From Gemmobacter lutimaris (GTDB taxonomy: Bacteria; Pseudomonadota; Alphaproteobacteria; Rhodobacterales; Rhodobacteraceae), in NCBI RefSeq assembly GCF_003570715.1, contig NZ_QXXQ01000002.1, positions 186,001-250,000 on the forward strand: a stretch of DNA of 64,000 nucleotides. Direction: 5' to 3'. The position numbers and the translations under genes were made by a program. The notes beneath the pieces are model-generated. The model was given only the letters and a program-made list of their open reading frames with translations. It had not been told where the DNA came from and did no database searches. The stretch's first letter is position 1, and each line of letters begins with the position of its first letter. Positions 16,476 through 25,389 of this stretch are shown piece after piece.

Positions 16476-16760
16476 TCAGCCGCAGGTGATGGCCTCGATG
16501 CGGCCCTCTTCCGTCAGCGTGACATTCATCCGACCCGAAGCGTAGTCCATCGTGACGGCCATGCCCGGCTCGATAACCCGCATCGGACCGCTGTGCGCGA
16601 TCTGGCCTATGGCTTCGCGCGGCTGGCCGACAAGATGCTGCCACTTGGCCGCGCCACAGGTGCCGCCAAGGGCTGCGGGCGGCGGTTCCTCAGGAACGCA
16701 CCCGGAAAGCGTAATCACCAGCGCCCCGGACAGAGCCATGAAACCAAGGGTCTTGCGCAT
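16476..16760 (-). CDS. Peptidase inhibitor I78-type lipoprotein, copy A
   Basis: This 94-residue secreted lipoprotein has a lipobox-like LSGC after a hydrophobic leader. The mature part follows the I78 inhibitor layout: CGAAKWQHLVGQP near the start, IRVIEPG-like RVIEPGMAVTMDY in the middle, a final strand ...EEGRIEAITCG ending with Cys-Gly. I78 proteins inhibit serine proteases or are small periplasmic proteins of unknown role (family knowledge). It sits 17 bases downstream of copy B behind GGAGGAG, so A and B are coupled. Confidence 0.8.
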   Translation of the reverse strand: MRKTLGFMALSGALVITLSGCVPEEPPPAALGGTCGAAKWQHLVGQPREAIGQIAHSGPMRVIEPGMAVTMDYASGRMNVTLTEEGRIEAITCG

Positions 16761-16777
16761 TTCATCTCCTCCTCAGA

Positions 16778-17035
16778 TCACCCGCAACGGAAGCCTGCGA
16801 TGCGGTCCTGCCTGTCCAGCAGGACATTGAGCCGGTTGGGGCGATAGTCTTCCGTAATGGCCAGATCCGGCGGGACCAGACGATGTTCCTCTGGCATATA
16901 CTGTTCGTCCAGTGCATCGGCCGGCTGTCCGATCCAGCCAGCCAACCGATTGGCACCGCAGGCGCCTCCCTGATAGTCCGGCGCCTGCACGCAACCGGCA
17001 AACACCAGCAGGCAACCCGAAAACCACTTCCTCAT
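16778..17035 (-). CDS. Peptidase inhibitor I78-type lipoprotein, copy B
   Basis: This 85-residue protein has a short leader ending VFAGC (lipobox-like). Its body matches copy A: CGANRLAGWIGQP, a middle segment with YRPNRLNVLLD, and a C-terminal DRIAGFRCG. The shared pattern Cys...GQP...GxRCG argues for common origin by tandem duplication followed by strong divergence. It lies 78 bases downstream of copy C. Confidence 0.75.
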   Translation of the reverse strand: MRKWFSGCLLVFAGCVQAPDYQGGACGANRLAGWIGQPADALDEQYMPEEHRLVPPDLAITEDYRPNRLNVLLDRQDRIAGFRCG

Positions 17036-17113
17036 CCGTCACCGATCCTGAAGCATTGGCCCTGCAACAGCCATTGGCCACAAGGCTGATGGGCCTGAAC
17101 CTTTGGCCCAAGC

Positions 17114-17473
17114 TCAGCCACAGGTGATGCGAACGACCGTGCCTGCCGGATCGAGGTGAAAGTTGATGCGGAAGGAATCGTATTCTTCCTGACTGACAAT
17201 GCCGCCGGGTGTCACGAAACGTGTGGGCCGGGTGATGCCCGCGGCTGTCACCGAAGACTGGTTCTGCCCCTTCAGATACTGGTAGTCCGCCGCGTGGCAG
17301 GTATCCGGCTCGCGGTCGTTCAGACCCGGCGTCAGGTCGATCGGCTGCCCGGTCACCGGGTCGATGCCCGGCGTTACCACCAGAGGCGGCGGCTGATACG
17401 GCTCGGGCGCGGGGGCGCAAGCCGCAGTCGCAAGGGCCAGAAGCAGGCCGAGGGTGGTCGTAACTCGTGTCAT
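17114..17473 (-). CDS. I78-like lipoprotein, copy C (longer, divergent)
   Basis: This 119-residue lipoprotein has a leader ending TAAC and a Pro-rich linker with VTPGIDPVTGQPIDLTPG. The I78-like body has DTCHAADYQYLKGQ and RPTRFVTPG, and ends GTVVRITCG. The start at 17473 begins the leader; the frame is open much further upstream but that part overlaps the divergent dehydrogenase promoter and gene. It is the first of the three leftward copies and the most divergent in its central part. Confidence 0.7.
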   Translation of the reverse strand: MTRVTTTLGLLLALATAACAPAPEPYQPPPLVVTPGIDPVTGQPIDLTPGLNDREPDTCHAADYQYLKGQNQSSVTAAGITRPTRFVTPGGIVSQEEYDSFRINFHLDPAGTVVRITCG

Positions 17474-17546
17474 CAGTGCCGTTTCCCGCGTTGCAATTCT
17501 TCCGTGTTTCGCACAGCTTGGGCCAAATTGACAGAGGGAGGAGCCT

Positions 17547-18677
17547 ATGCGCACCCGTGCCGCGGTGGCCGTTGCCGCCGGAAAACCGCTTGAGATCATG
17601 GAAGTGAACCTCGAAGGGCCGAAATTCGGCGAGGTTCTTGTGGAAATCAAGGCCACCGGCATTTGCCACACCGACGAATTCACCCTGTCGGGCGCCGACC
17701 CGGAAGGGCTGTTCCCGGCGATTCTCGGCCATGAGGGCGCGGGCGTCGTGGTCGAATGCGGTCCCGGCGTGACCACGCTGAAACCCGGCGATCACGTTAT
17801 CCCGCTTTACACTCCGGAATGCCGGGAATGCCCGAGCTGCCTGAGCCAGAAGACCAACCTCTGCACCTCGATCCGCGCGACGCAAGGCCAGGGCATGATG
17901 CCCGACGGCACCTCGCGGTTTTCCATGCTGGATGGCACACCGATCCATCACTACATGGGCTGTTCGACCTTCGCACAGCATACCGTGGTGCCGGAAATCG
18001 CCCTTGCCAAGATCCGCGACGATGCGCCCTTCGACAAGGTCTGTTACATCGGCTGCGGCGTTACCACCGGCATCGGCGCGGTGATCAACACTGCGAAGGT
18101 GGAGATCGGCGCCAAGGCGGTGGTCTTCGGTCTGGGCGGCATCGGGCTGAACGTGATCCAGGGCCTGAAACTTGCTGGTGCCGACATGATCATCGGGGTC
18201 GATCTGAACAACGACAAGAAGGAATGGGGCGAACGCTTCGGCATGACCCATTTCGTCAACCCGAAAGAGATTGAAGGCTCGGTCGTCCAGCATATCGTCA
18301 ACATGACGAAAACCCCGGCCGATCAGATCGGCGGCGCCGATTACAGCTTCGATTGCACCGGCAACGTCAAGGTGATGCGTGACGCGCTGGAATGCACCCA
18401 TCGCGGCTGGGGCGTCTCGGTGGTGATCGGCGTGGCGCCGGCAGGGGCCGAGATCAGCACGCGGCCCTTCCAGCTGGTGACCGGGCGGCAGTGGAAAGGT
18501 ACCGCCTTCGGCGGCGCGCGCGGTCGCACCGATGTGCCGAAAATCGTTGACTGGTATATGGACGGCAAGATCCAGATCGATCCGATGATCACCCACACGC
18601 TGAGCCTTGAGGACATCAACAAGGGCTTCGATCTGATGCACGAAGGCAAGTCGATCCGCGCCGTGGTCGTCTACTGA
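17547..18677 (+). CDS. frmA: S-(hydroxymethyl)glutathione dehydrogenase / class III alcohol dehydrogenase
   Basis: This 376-residue zinc-dependent medium-chain dehydrogenase oxidises the formaldehyde-glutathione adduct with NAD. The catalytic zinc region is GICHTDEF and GHEGAGVV. The structural zinc loop is [15 protein letters not shown]. The NAD-binding turn is [10 protein letters not shown]. Length and motifs are those of class III enzymes. The ribosome site GGGAGGAG lies just upstream. It is monocistronic, with a GC hairpin downstream. It would detoxify formaldehyde, including that released by the demethylating flavoenzyme at 55501. Confidence 0.95.
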   Translation: MRTRAAVAVAAGKPLEIMEVNLEGPKFGEVLVEIKATGICHTDEFTLSGADPEGLFPAILGHEGAGVVVECGPGVTTLKPGDHVIPLYTPECRECPSCLSQKTNLCTSIRATQGQGMMPDGTSRFSMLDGTPIHHYMGCSTFAQHTVVPEIALAKIRDDAPFDKVCYIGCGVTTGIGAVINTAKVEIGAKAVVFGLGGIGLNVIQGLKLAGADMIIGVDLNNDKKEWGERFGMTHFVNPKEIEGSVVQHIVNMTKTPADQIGGADYSFDCTGNVKVMRDALECTHRGWGVSVVIGVAPAGAEISTRPFQLVTGRQWKGTAFGGARGRTDVPKIVDWYMDGKIQIDPMITHTLSLEDINKGFDLMHEGKSIRAVVVY

Positions 18678-18686
18678 TCTGTCGGA

Positions 18687-18709
18687 CCGGGGGCGCTTCG
18701 CCCCCCCGG
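18687..18709. terminator. GC hairpin after formaldehyde dehydrogenase
   Basis: The stem CCGGGGGC pairs with a C-rich right arm ending GG; the loop is short, and extra C residues bulge. It begins 10 bases after the stop. There is no T-run, as is common in GC-rich alphaproteobacteria. It is followed by an extragenic segment shared in style with many Rhodobacteraceae intergenic repeats (CCCCGAGGATATTTT). Confidence 0.6.
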
Positions 18710-18789
18710 ACCCCCCGAGGATATTTTCAGACAGAAAATGAGGGCGCCGCATATAGTGGATTTTCTGTCCATAAGTATCCCACGGGGGT

Positions 18790-18810
18790 CCGGGGGTGTG
18801 AAACCCCCGG
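18790..18810. terminator. Second GC hairpin in the frmA-metH gap
   Basis: A perfect eight-base stem, CCGGGGGT/ACCCCCGG, has loop GTGAA. It lies 80 bases after the first hairpin and contains the same GGGGG/CCCCC core, so the ~100-base segment between is bracketed by similar structures. The remaining 127 bases before metH show no recognisable riboswitch, only a small hairpin near the start codon. Confidence 0.5.
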
Positions 18811-18911
18811 TCCGCAACCAGCCAGAGGCGCCCGGCCGGATTATCGAAATTCCTCATAATCTTTTCCAGAAATGTGAATTTGAATCCTGCGGGCAATCTG
18901 CCTAGGGTCCC

Positions 18912-18928
18912 GGCTTCCTGAAGAAGCC
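18912..18928 (+). promoter_or_regulatory. Small hairpin just upstream of the methionine synthase start
   Basis: The stem GGCTTC/GAAGCC with loop CTGAA ends nine bases before the ATG at 18938. It includes the only purine-rich stretch (GAAGAAG) that could act as a ribosome site. It may modulate translation; no known riboswitch consensus was recognised. Confidence 0.35.
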
Positions 18929-18937
18929 CATGATCCG

Positions 18938-19963
18938 ATGCAGATTTTCCAGATTCCAGACAGCCCGAACACCGACCTTCTGAACCGTCTTGCGCGCGAG
19001 CGTATCCTGATCCTCGACGGGGCGATGGGCACGCAGATCCAGGCCCTGGGTCTGGGGGAGGAGGATTTTCACGGTTGTGCCTGCCGCCATCATTCGGACC
19101 ATCCGCAGAAGGGCAACAACGATCTTCTGAGCCTGACGCAGCCTGCGGCGGTGGAGGAGATCCATTTCCGCTATGCCATGGCGGGGGCGGATATTGTCGA
19201 GACCAATACTTTTTCCGCCACCACCATCGCGCAGGCGGATTACGGTATGGAAGCGGCGGTGCATGACCTGAATGTTGCAGGCGCGCGGCTGGCGCGGGCG
19301 GCGCTGGACCGGGCGACGGCAATCGACGGCAGGCCGCGTTTCGTGGCCGGGGCGGTGGGGCCGACCAACCGCACGGCGAGCCTCAGCCCCGATGTCAACG
19401 ACCCCGGTTATCGTGCTGTCACCTTCGATGATCTGCGCCGCGCCTATGGCGCGCAGGTGCGTGGCCTGATGGAGGGCGGCGCCGATCTGATCCTGATCGA
19501 GACCATCTTCGACACGCTGAACGCCAAGGCGGCGATCTTTGCCTGCATGGAGGTTTTTGCCGAAGCCGGGCGCCGCCTGCCGCTGATGATTTCCGGCACG
19601 ATCACCGATGCCTCGGGGCGCACATTATCTGGGCAGACGCCGACCGCTTTCTGGCATTCGGTGGCTCATGCCCGGCCTTTCACCGTGGGGCTGAACTGTG
19701 CGCTGGGGGCCAGCGCCATGCGGCCGCATCTGGCCGAACTCGCGCAGGCGGCGGATGTGGCGGTCTGCGCCTATCCCAATGCCGGGCTGCCCAATGCCTT
19801 TGGCCAATATGACGAAGGCCCCGAGGAAACCGCCCGCCAAGTGGCTGATTTCGCGCGCGAAGGGCTGGTGAATGTGGTCGGCGGCTGCTGCGGCACCACG
19901 CCGGATCATATTCGCGCCATTGCCGAAGCCGTGGCGGACCTGTGCCCGAGGAGTGTGAAATGA
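18938..19963 (+). CDS. metH: Cobalamin-dependent methionine synthase, homocysteine-binding chain (split MetH part 1)
   Basis: This 341-residue protein corresponds to the N-terminal barrel of MetH, which binds and activates homocysteine by zinc. It has the [10 protein letters not shown] start motif and the zinc ligands in GLNCALGA and GGCCGTTP. The remaining MetH modules are encoded by the next gene, whose ATG overlaps this stop (ATGA). The two chains should assemble to transfer the methyl group from methylcobalamin to homocysteine. The break falls exactly at the domain boundary, so this is a functional split and not a frameshift within a domain. Confidence 0.92.
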   Translation: MQIFQIPDSPNTDLLNRLARERILILDGAMGTQIQALGLGEEDFHGCACRHHSDHPQKGNNDLLSLTQPAAVEEIHFRYAMAGADIVETNTFSATTIAQADYGMEAAVHDLNVAGARLARAALDRATAIDGRPRFVAGAVGPTNRTASLSPDVNDPGYRAVTFDDLRRAYGAQVRGLMEGGADLILIETIFDTLNAKAAIFACMEVFAEAGRRLPLMISGTITDASGRTLSGQTPTAFWHSVAHARPFTVGLNCALGASAMRPHLAELAQAADVAVCAYPNAGLPNAFGQYDEGPEETARQVADFAREGLVNVVGGCCGTTPDHIRAIAEAVADLCPRSVK

Positions 19964-22665
19964 CCCGGCTTCTGCGCCTCTCCGGCCTCGAACCCTTCAC
20001 CCTGACGCCCGACATTCCCTTCGTGAATGTGGGGGAGCGCACGAATGTCACCGGCTCGGCGCGCTTCCGCAAGCTGATCGTCAACCGCGACTATGCCGCT
20101 GCGCTGGAGGTGGCGCGCGATCAGGTGGAAAACGGCGCGCAGATCATCGACATCAACATGGATGAGGGGCTGATCGATTCAAAAGCCGCCATGGTCGAGT
20201 TTCTGAACCTGCTGGCAGCCGAGCCGGATATCGCCCGTGTGCCGGTGATGATCGACAGTTCCAGATGGGAGGTGATCGAGGCGGGCCTGCAGTGCGTGCA
20301 GGGTAAGCCCGTCGTCAATTCCATCAGCATGAAGGAGGGGGAGGCCGCGTTCCGGCATCAGGCGGGGCTCTGCCTGGCCTATGGCGCGGCCGTGGTCGTC
20401 ATGGCCTTTGATGAAACGGGGCAGGCTGATACCTTCGCGCGCAAGACTGAAATCTGTGCCCGCGCCTATCGCATTCTGGTGGATGAAGTCGGCTTCCCGC
20501 CCGAGGACATCATCTTTGACCCCAATATCTTCGCCGTGGCGACCGGGATCGAGGAACACAACAATTACGGTGTCGATTTCATCGAGGCGACGCGGTGGAT
20601 TCGTGCGAACCTGCCGCATGCGCATGTGTCGGGGGGTGTCTCCAACCTTTCGTTCAGCTTTCGCGGCAATGATGCGGTGCGCGAGGCGATGCATGCCGTC
20701 TTTCTGTATCATGCCATCGCGGCGGGGATGGACATGGGTATCGTCAATGCCGGGCAGCTTGTGGTCTATGACCAGATCGAGCCTGAGTTGCGAACGCGCT
20801 GCGAGGATGTCGTGCTCAACCGCCGTCCGGATGCGACCGACCGGCTGCTGGAGATCGCGGATCGCTTCCGGGGTGGCGCAAAGGAAGAAAAGGGCCGCGA
20901 TCTGGCATGGCGCGACTGGCCGGTGGAAAAGCGGCTGGAACATGCGCTGGTGAACGGGATCACCGAATTCATCGAAGCCGATACCGAGGCTGCGCGCCTT
21001 AACGCCGCGCGCCCGCTGGATGTGATCGAAGGCCCGTTGATGGCGGGGATGAATGTGGTGGGCGACCTGTTCGGCGCGGGCAAGATGTTCCTGCCGCAAG
21101 TTGTGAAATCGGCCCGCGTGATGAAACAGGCCGTCGCGGTTCTGTTGCCGTTCATGGAAGAAGAGAAGCGGCTGAACGGCGGATCGGGGCGTGAAAGCGC
21201 GGGCAAGATCCTGATGGCCACGGTGAAGGGCGATGTGCATGACATTGGCAAGAACATCGTCGGCGTGGTTCTGGCCTGCAACAATTACGACATCATCGAC
21301 CTTGGTGTGATGGTGCCGCCGCAGAAGATCCTTGAGGTCGCAAAGGCCGAGAAGGTGGATGCCATCGGTCTTTCCGGCCTGATCACCCCCTCGCTGGACG
21401 AGATGGTCCATATGGCGTCCGAGATGGAACGCGAAGGGCTGTCGATTCCCTTGCTGATCGGCGGGGCCACGACCTCGAAGGTGCATACGGCGGTGAAGAT
21501 CGTGCCGCGCTATTCCGGCCCGGCGGTCTATGTGCTGGATGCCAGTCGCGCGGTGGGGGTGGTGAGCAACCTGCTCAGCCCCACGCAGAAGGTGCCCTAT
21601 ATCGCGCAGATCCGGGCAGAATATGCCGAGGTTTCGGACCGTCACGAAAGGGCGGAGCGTGCAAAGTTGCGGCTGCCGCTGGCGCAGGCGCGCGCGAATG
21701 CGCTGAAACTCGACTGGTCGGGCTATCAGGTGCCGGTGCCGCAATTCCTTGGCGCGCGGGCGGTTGATGACTGGGATCTGGCCGAGATTGCGCGTTACAT
21801 CGACTGGACCCCGTTTTTCCAGACATGGGAGATGCGTGGCGTCTATCCCCGTATTCTGGAGGATGAGGCGCAGGGCGCGGCAGCGCGGGCCCTGTTTGCC
21901 GATGCGCAGGACATGCTGGCGCGGATCATCGCGGAACGCTGGTTCCGGCCGCGTGCCGTGGTGGGCTTCTGGCCTGCCCAGACTTCGGGCGATGACATCC
22001 GGCTTTATTGCGGCGAGGACAGGCAACTGCCGCTGGCCACCCTGCACAGCCTGCGCCAGCAACATGCCAAGCGGGCAGGGCGGCCCAATCTCGCATTGGC
22101 CGACTTTGTCGCGCCCGAGGGCGGGCCGCGCGATTATGTTGGCGGGTTCGTCGTGACGGCGGGACCGGAGGAAGCGGCGATTGCCGATGCCTTCGACCGC
22201 GCGAATGACAATTATTCGGCCATCATGGTCAAGGCGCTGGCCGACCGTTATGCCGAGGCAATGGCCGAGATGCTGCATCAGCGCGTGCGGCGCGAGCTTT
22301 GGGGCTATGCGCCGGACGAGGCCTTTGATCCGCAGGAGCTGATCGGTGAACCCTATCGCGGCATCCGTCCTGCCCCCGGCTATCCGGCCCAGCCCGATCA
22401 CACCGAAAAGCGCACGCTGTTCCGTCTGCTGGAGGCCGAGGCCCATACCGGCGTGCACCTGACGGAAAGCATGGCGATGTGGCCGGGGTCTTCGGTGTCA
22501 GGGCTCTATCTCGCGCATCCCGAAAGCCATTATTTCGGCGTGGCGAAGGTGGAACGCGATCAGGTGCAGGATTACGCCGCCCGCAAGGGCATGTCGCAGG
22601 ACGAGGCGGAACGCTGGCTGGCGCCGGTGCTGAACTATGATCCTGCCGCAAAGGCAGTGGCCTGA
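19960..22665 (+). CDS. metH: Cobalamin-dependent methionine synthase, folate/B12/activation chain (split MetH part 2)
   Basis: This 901-residue protein carries the rest of MetH in order. The methyltetrahydrofolate barrel has [15 protein letters not shown] near residue 25. The cap domain spans about 310-400. The B12 domain has [12 protein letters not shown], whose His is the lower cobalt ligand. The reactivation domain contains [12 protein letters not shown] and ends with [16 protein letters not shown] and a SHYFGVAKV stretch. The start at 19960 overlaps the part 1 stop; an upstream in-frame ATG exists within part 1. All catalytic modules of MetH are therefore present across two chains. Confidence 0.94.
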   Translation: MTRLLRLSGLEPFTLTPDIPFVNVGERTNVTGSARFRKLIVNRDYAAALEVARDQVENGAQIIDINMDEGLIDSKAAMVEFLNLLAAEPDIARVPVMIDSSRWEVIEAGLQCVQGKPVVNSISMKEGEAAFRHQAGLCLAYGAAVVVMAFDETGQADTFARKTEICARAYRILVDEVGFPPEDIIFDPNIFAVATGIEEHNNYGVDFIEATRWIRANLPHAHVSGGVSNLSFSFRGNDAVREAMHAVFLYHAIAAGMDMGIVNAGQLVVYDQIEPELRTRCEDVVLNRRPDATDRLLEIADRFRGGAKEEKGRDLAWRDWPVEKRLEHALVNGITEFIEADTEAARLNAARPLDVIEGPLMAGMNVVGDLFGAGKMFLPQVVKSARVMKQAVAVLLPFMEEEKRLNGGSGRESAGKILMATVKGDVHDIGKNIVGVVLACNNYDIIDLGVMVPPQKILEVAKAEKVDAIGLSGLITPSLDEMVHMASEMEREGLSIPLLIGGATTSKVHTAVKIVPRYSGPAVYVLDASRAVGVVSNLLSPTQKVPYIAQIRAEYAEVSDRHERAERAKLRLPLAQARANALKLDWSGYQVPVPQFLGARAVDDWDLAEIARYIDWTPFFQTWEMRGVYPRILEDEAQGAAARALFADAQDMLARIIAERWFRPRAVVGFWPAQTSGDDIRLYCGEDRQLPLATLHSLRQQHAKRAGRPNLALADFVAPEGGPRDYVGGFVVTAGPEEAAIADAFDRANDNYSAIMVKALADRYAEAMAEMLHQRVRRELWGYAPDEAFDPQELIGEPYRGIRPAPGYPAQPDHTEKRTLFRLLEAEAHTGVHLTESMAMWPGSSVSGLYLAHPESHYFGVAKVERDQVQDYAARKGMSQDEAERWLAPVLNYDPAAKAVA

Positions 22666-22749
22666 GGCGTGCTCTGGCCCCGGCCTCGTCATATCTGCGC
22701 CTGAATTCGCGGCGAGTCTGCCCGCGTGTTGTTTGCCGGATACCCGATG

Positions 22750-24057
22750 ATGCGTGACCTGATGACCGATCCTGCCCGCCTTGACCCGATCGAAACCGCC
22801 TCGCGCGATGAAATCGCGGCGCTGCAACTGGCGCGGCTGAAATGGTCACTGACCCATGCGTGGGAGAATATCCCGGCGATGCGCGCGAAGTTTGAGGCGC
22901 ATGGGGTGCATCCGTCTGACCTGCGGCGGCTGGAGGACATCCGGCTGTTTCCCTTCACCGTGAAGGATGACCTGCGCGCGACCTATCCTTTCGGGATGTT
23001 TGCCGTGCCGCGCGAACAGGTGATCCGGCTGCACGCCTCGTCGGGGACCACCGGCAAGCCTACGGTGGTGGGCTACACCCGCAATGATCTGGACACATGG
23101 TCGGGGCTGATGGCGCGCTCGCTCCGGGCGGCGGGGGCGCGGCCGGGGGATGTGGTGCATGTGGCCTATGGCTATGGCCTGTTCACCGGCGGTTTCGGCG
23201 CGCATTACGGCGCGGAACGGCTGGGCTGCACGGTCGTGCCGGTCTCGGGCGGGATGACGCCCCGGCAGGTGACCCTGATCGAGGATTTCGGCGCGACGGT
23301 GATCTGCGCGACGCCCTCTTATATGCTATCGATCCTCGATGAATACCGGGCGCGCGGTCTTGACCCCGCGCGCAGCCCCCTGCGAACCTCGATGTTCGGC
23401 GGCGAGCCGTGGAGCAACGCCATGCGCACCGAGATCGAGACCGCCTTCGACATGCATGCCATTGATTGCTATGGCTTGTCCGAAGTGATGGGGCCGGGCG
23501 TCGCCATGGAATGCGTGGAAACCAAGGATGGCCCGCATCTTTGGGAAGATCACTTCTACCCCGAGATCATCGACCCCGACACGGGCGCGGTGCTGCCCGA
23601 TGGCGCGGTGGGCGAGCTGGTGCTGACCTCGCTGACCAAAGAGGCGCTGCCGATCATCCGCTACCGCACCCGCGATCTGACGCGGCTGTTGCCCGGCACG
23701 GCCCGTTCGATGCGGCGGATCGAGAAGATCGCCGCGCGCAGCGATGACATGATCATCCTGCGCGGGGTGAACCTGTTCCCCTCGCAGATCGAGGAGCAGA
23801 TCCTCGCTCTGCCGGGCCTCGCGCCGCATTGGCAGATCGAACTGGCGCGCAAGGGCCGGATGGATACGCTGACCGTAGTCGCCGAAACCGTGGCGGGCAT
23901 GGATGAGGCTGCCCGCGCGGATCTGGCATCCCGGCTGCAAAAGCGGGTGAAGCAGGGTATGGGTATCAGCATCACGGCGCGCCTTGGCCCACCCGGCAGC
24001 GCCCCGCGCAGTGAGGGCAAGGCGAAACGTGTGCTGGACCTGCGGCCGCGCGGCTGA
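22750..24057 (+). CDS. paaK: Phenylacetate-CoA ligase (PaaK-like AMP-forming ligase)
   Basis: This 435-residue adenylate-forming enzyme joins an aryl acid to CoA. The start is placed at MRDLMTDPARLDP, by comparison with usual PaaK N-termini; nearby ATG codons at 22747 and 22762 are alternatives. Motifs are LHASSGTTGKP (ATP loop), GLSEVMGPG and YRTRDLTRL, with a C-terminal lid domain. The rest of the paa catabolic operon is absent here, so the natural substrate could be another aromatic acid. It stands 84 bases after metH with no obvious partner. Confidence 0.88.
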   Translation: MRDLMTDPARLDPIETASRDEIAALQLARLKWSLTHAWENIPAMRAKFEAHGVHPSDLRRLEDIRLFPFTVKDDLRATYPFGMFAVPREQVIRLHASSGTTGKPTVVGYTRNDLDTWSGLMARSLRAAGARPGDVVHVAYGYGLFTGGFGAHYGAERLGCTVVPVSGGMTPRQVTLIEDFGATVICATPSYMLSILDEYRARGLDPARSPLRTSMFGGEPWSNAMRTEIETAFDMHAIDCYGLSEVMGPGVAMECVETKDGPHLWEDHFYPEIIDPDTGAVLPDGAVGELVLTSLTKEALPIIRYRTRDLTRLLPGTARSMRRIEKIAARSDDMIILRGVNLFPSQIEEQILALPGLAPHWQIELARKGRMDTLTVVAETVAGMDEAARADLASRLQKRVKQGMGISITARLGPPGSAPRSEGKAKRVLDLRPRG

Positions 24058-24159
24058 CCCGCCTGCTCGTCACGCAATCTTTATGCGTCTTTACGATGCT
24101 GCCCGCTGGCCCGTCGGCCTGAGGACGGCTAAGCTGCGCCGGATGACGGAGACAGGCCC

Positions 24160-24708
24160 ATGACCGAGGACAGCCGCGGCGACACGCCCCGCCCCGACCG
24201 CACGCAGCGGCAGGGTCGGCGCATGCGCGGGTTCGAGCCGGCCTCGGGTTTGCTGAAGGATCGTATCCGCAGCGCCGGGGAAAGCCGGGGTTTTGCGGTG
24301 ACGCGGCTTCTGACCCACTGGCCTGATGTGGTGGGCGCCGATCTGGCACGGATCACCCGACCGGTGAAGGTGGGCTTTGCGCGCGGGGCCTTCGGGGCGA
24401 CGCTGACGCTGCTGGTCAAACCTACCGATGCGCCCATGGTGCAGATGCAGCTGCCGCGCATCAAGGAACGGGTAAACGCCTGCTACGGCTATGCCGCGAT
24501 CGGCCGCATCACCCTGACCCAGACTGCGCCCTCGGGTTTCGCCGAGGGGCAGGCGCAGTTCACCCCGGCCCCCCCTGCGGCGCCGAAACCTGTCGCCCCC
24601 GAAATCGCCCGCGAGGCGCGCGCCACAGCCGAGGGCGTGCAGGACGAGGGGCTGAGAAGCGCCCTTGAAACGCTGGCGCAGAATATCTTAACTCGCCGGA
24701 AAAGCTGA
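24160..24708 (+). CDS. dciA: DciA/DUF721 family protein, probable replicative helicase loader
   Basis: This 182-residue protein has the DUF721 core (about residues 25-105): WPDVVGADLARITRPVKV, then LTLLVKPTDAPMVQMQL. DciA loads DnaB in bacteria lacking DnaC (family knowledge). The C-terminal ~70 residues are Ala/Pro-rich and less conserved, as is usual. The dsbA-like gene follows by 11 bases; this dciA-dsbA pair is common in alphaproteobacteria. Confidence 0.85.
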   Translation: MTEDSRGDTPRPDRTQRQGRRMRGFEPASGLLKDRIRSAGESRGFAVTRLLTHWPDVVGADLARITRPVKVGFARGAFGATLTLLVKPTDAPMVQMQLPRIKERVNACYGYAAIGRITLTQTAPSGFAEGQAQFTPAPPAAPKPVAPEIAREARATAEGVQDEGLRSALETLAQNILTRRKS

Positions 24709-24719
24709 AAGGCATTGCC

Positions 24720-25388
24720 ATGAACCTTCTGACCCGCCGCGGCCTGCTTGGCCTTGCCTTGTCCACCACGGCCATCGGCCTTTTCGGTGGCCTGCTGGGC
24801 GGCACCGCCGTCTTTGCGCAAACCGATGCAGCCACCGCCTCGGCGGAAGGGACGGCCCCGCCAGAGGTGGTGGAACTCGTGCTGGGTAACCCTGACGCGA
24901 AGGTCACGCTGACCGAATACGCCTCTTACACCTGCCCGCATTGCGCGAACTTCCACAGCGATGTGTTCAAGCCGCTGAAGGCCGATTACATCGACACCGG
25001 CAAGGTGAAGTTCGTCTACCGCGAGGTCTATTTCGACCGCTACGGGCTGTGGGCCGCGATGATGGCGCGCTGCGGCGGCGAGATGCGCTACTTCGGCATC
25101 AACGGCCTGCTGTTCGAAAAACAGAGGGAATGGGCCGCTTCGGACGATCCGAATGTGGTGATCAACAATCTCAAGACCATTGGCCGCAGCGCCGGAATGA
25201 CTGACGACCAGCTTGACGCCTGCTTCAAGGATCAGGCCATGGCCGAGGCCATGGTCACGAAATTCCAGGAAAACATGGAGGCCGACGGGGTGGAAGGCAC
25301 GCCGACCCTGTTCATCAACGGCACCAAACATTCGAACATGAGCTATGCCGACCTGAAGGCACTGCTGGATGCGGAGCTTGCCAAGTAA
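24720..25388 (+). CDS. DsbA-family periplasmic thiol-disulfide oxidoreductase
   Basis: This 222-residue protein has a signal peptide (about 1-30), then a thioredoxin fold with catalytic CPHC in SYTCPHCANFH and the cis-Pro loop VEGTPTLFING. The helical insertion between them and overall length resemble the BdbD/DsbA-like group. It would introduce disulfides into exported proteins. It is likely co-transcribed with dciA; the CoA-transferase follows with one base between stop and start. Confidence 0.9.
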   Translation: MNLLTRRGLLGLALSTTAIGLFGGLLGGTAVFAQTDAATASAEGTAPPEVVELVLGNPDAKVTLTEYASYTCPHCANFHSDVFKPLKADYIDTGKVKFVYREVYFDRYGLWAAMMARCGGEMRYFGINGLLFEKQREWAASDDPNVVINNLKTIGRSAGMTDDQLDACFKDQAMAEAMVTKFQENMEADGVEGTPTLFINGTKHSNMSYADLKALLDAELAK

Positions 25389-25389
25389 G

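Noticed and set aside
18811-18937. Possible SAM, SAH or cobalamin riboswitch before the methionine synthase genes
   Set aside because: None of the consensus boxes I know for these classes could be found; only a small GGCTTC/GAAGCC hairpin is present, so no riboswitch is called.
20179-22458. Long open frame antisense to the second methionine synthase chain
   Set aside because: The opposite strand encodes intact MetH modules; the antisense product is rich in His/Arg/Gly and matches no fold.
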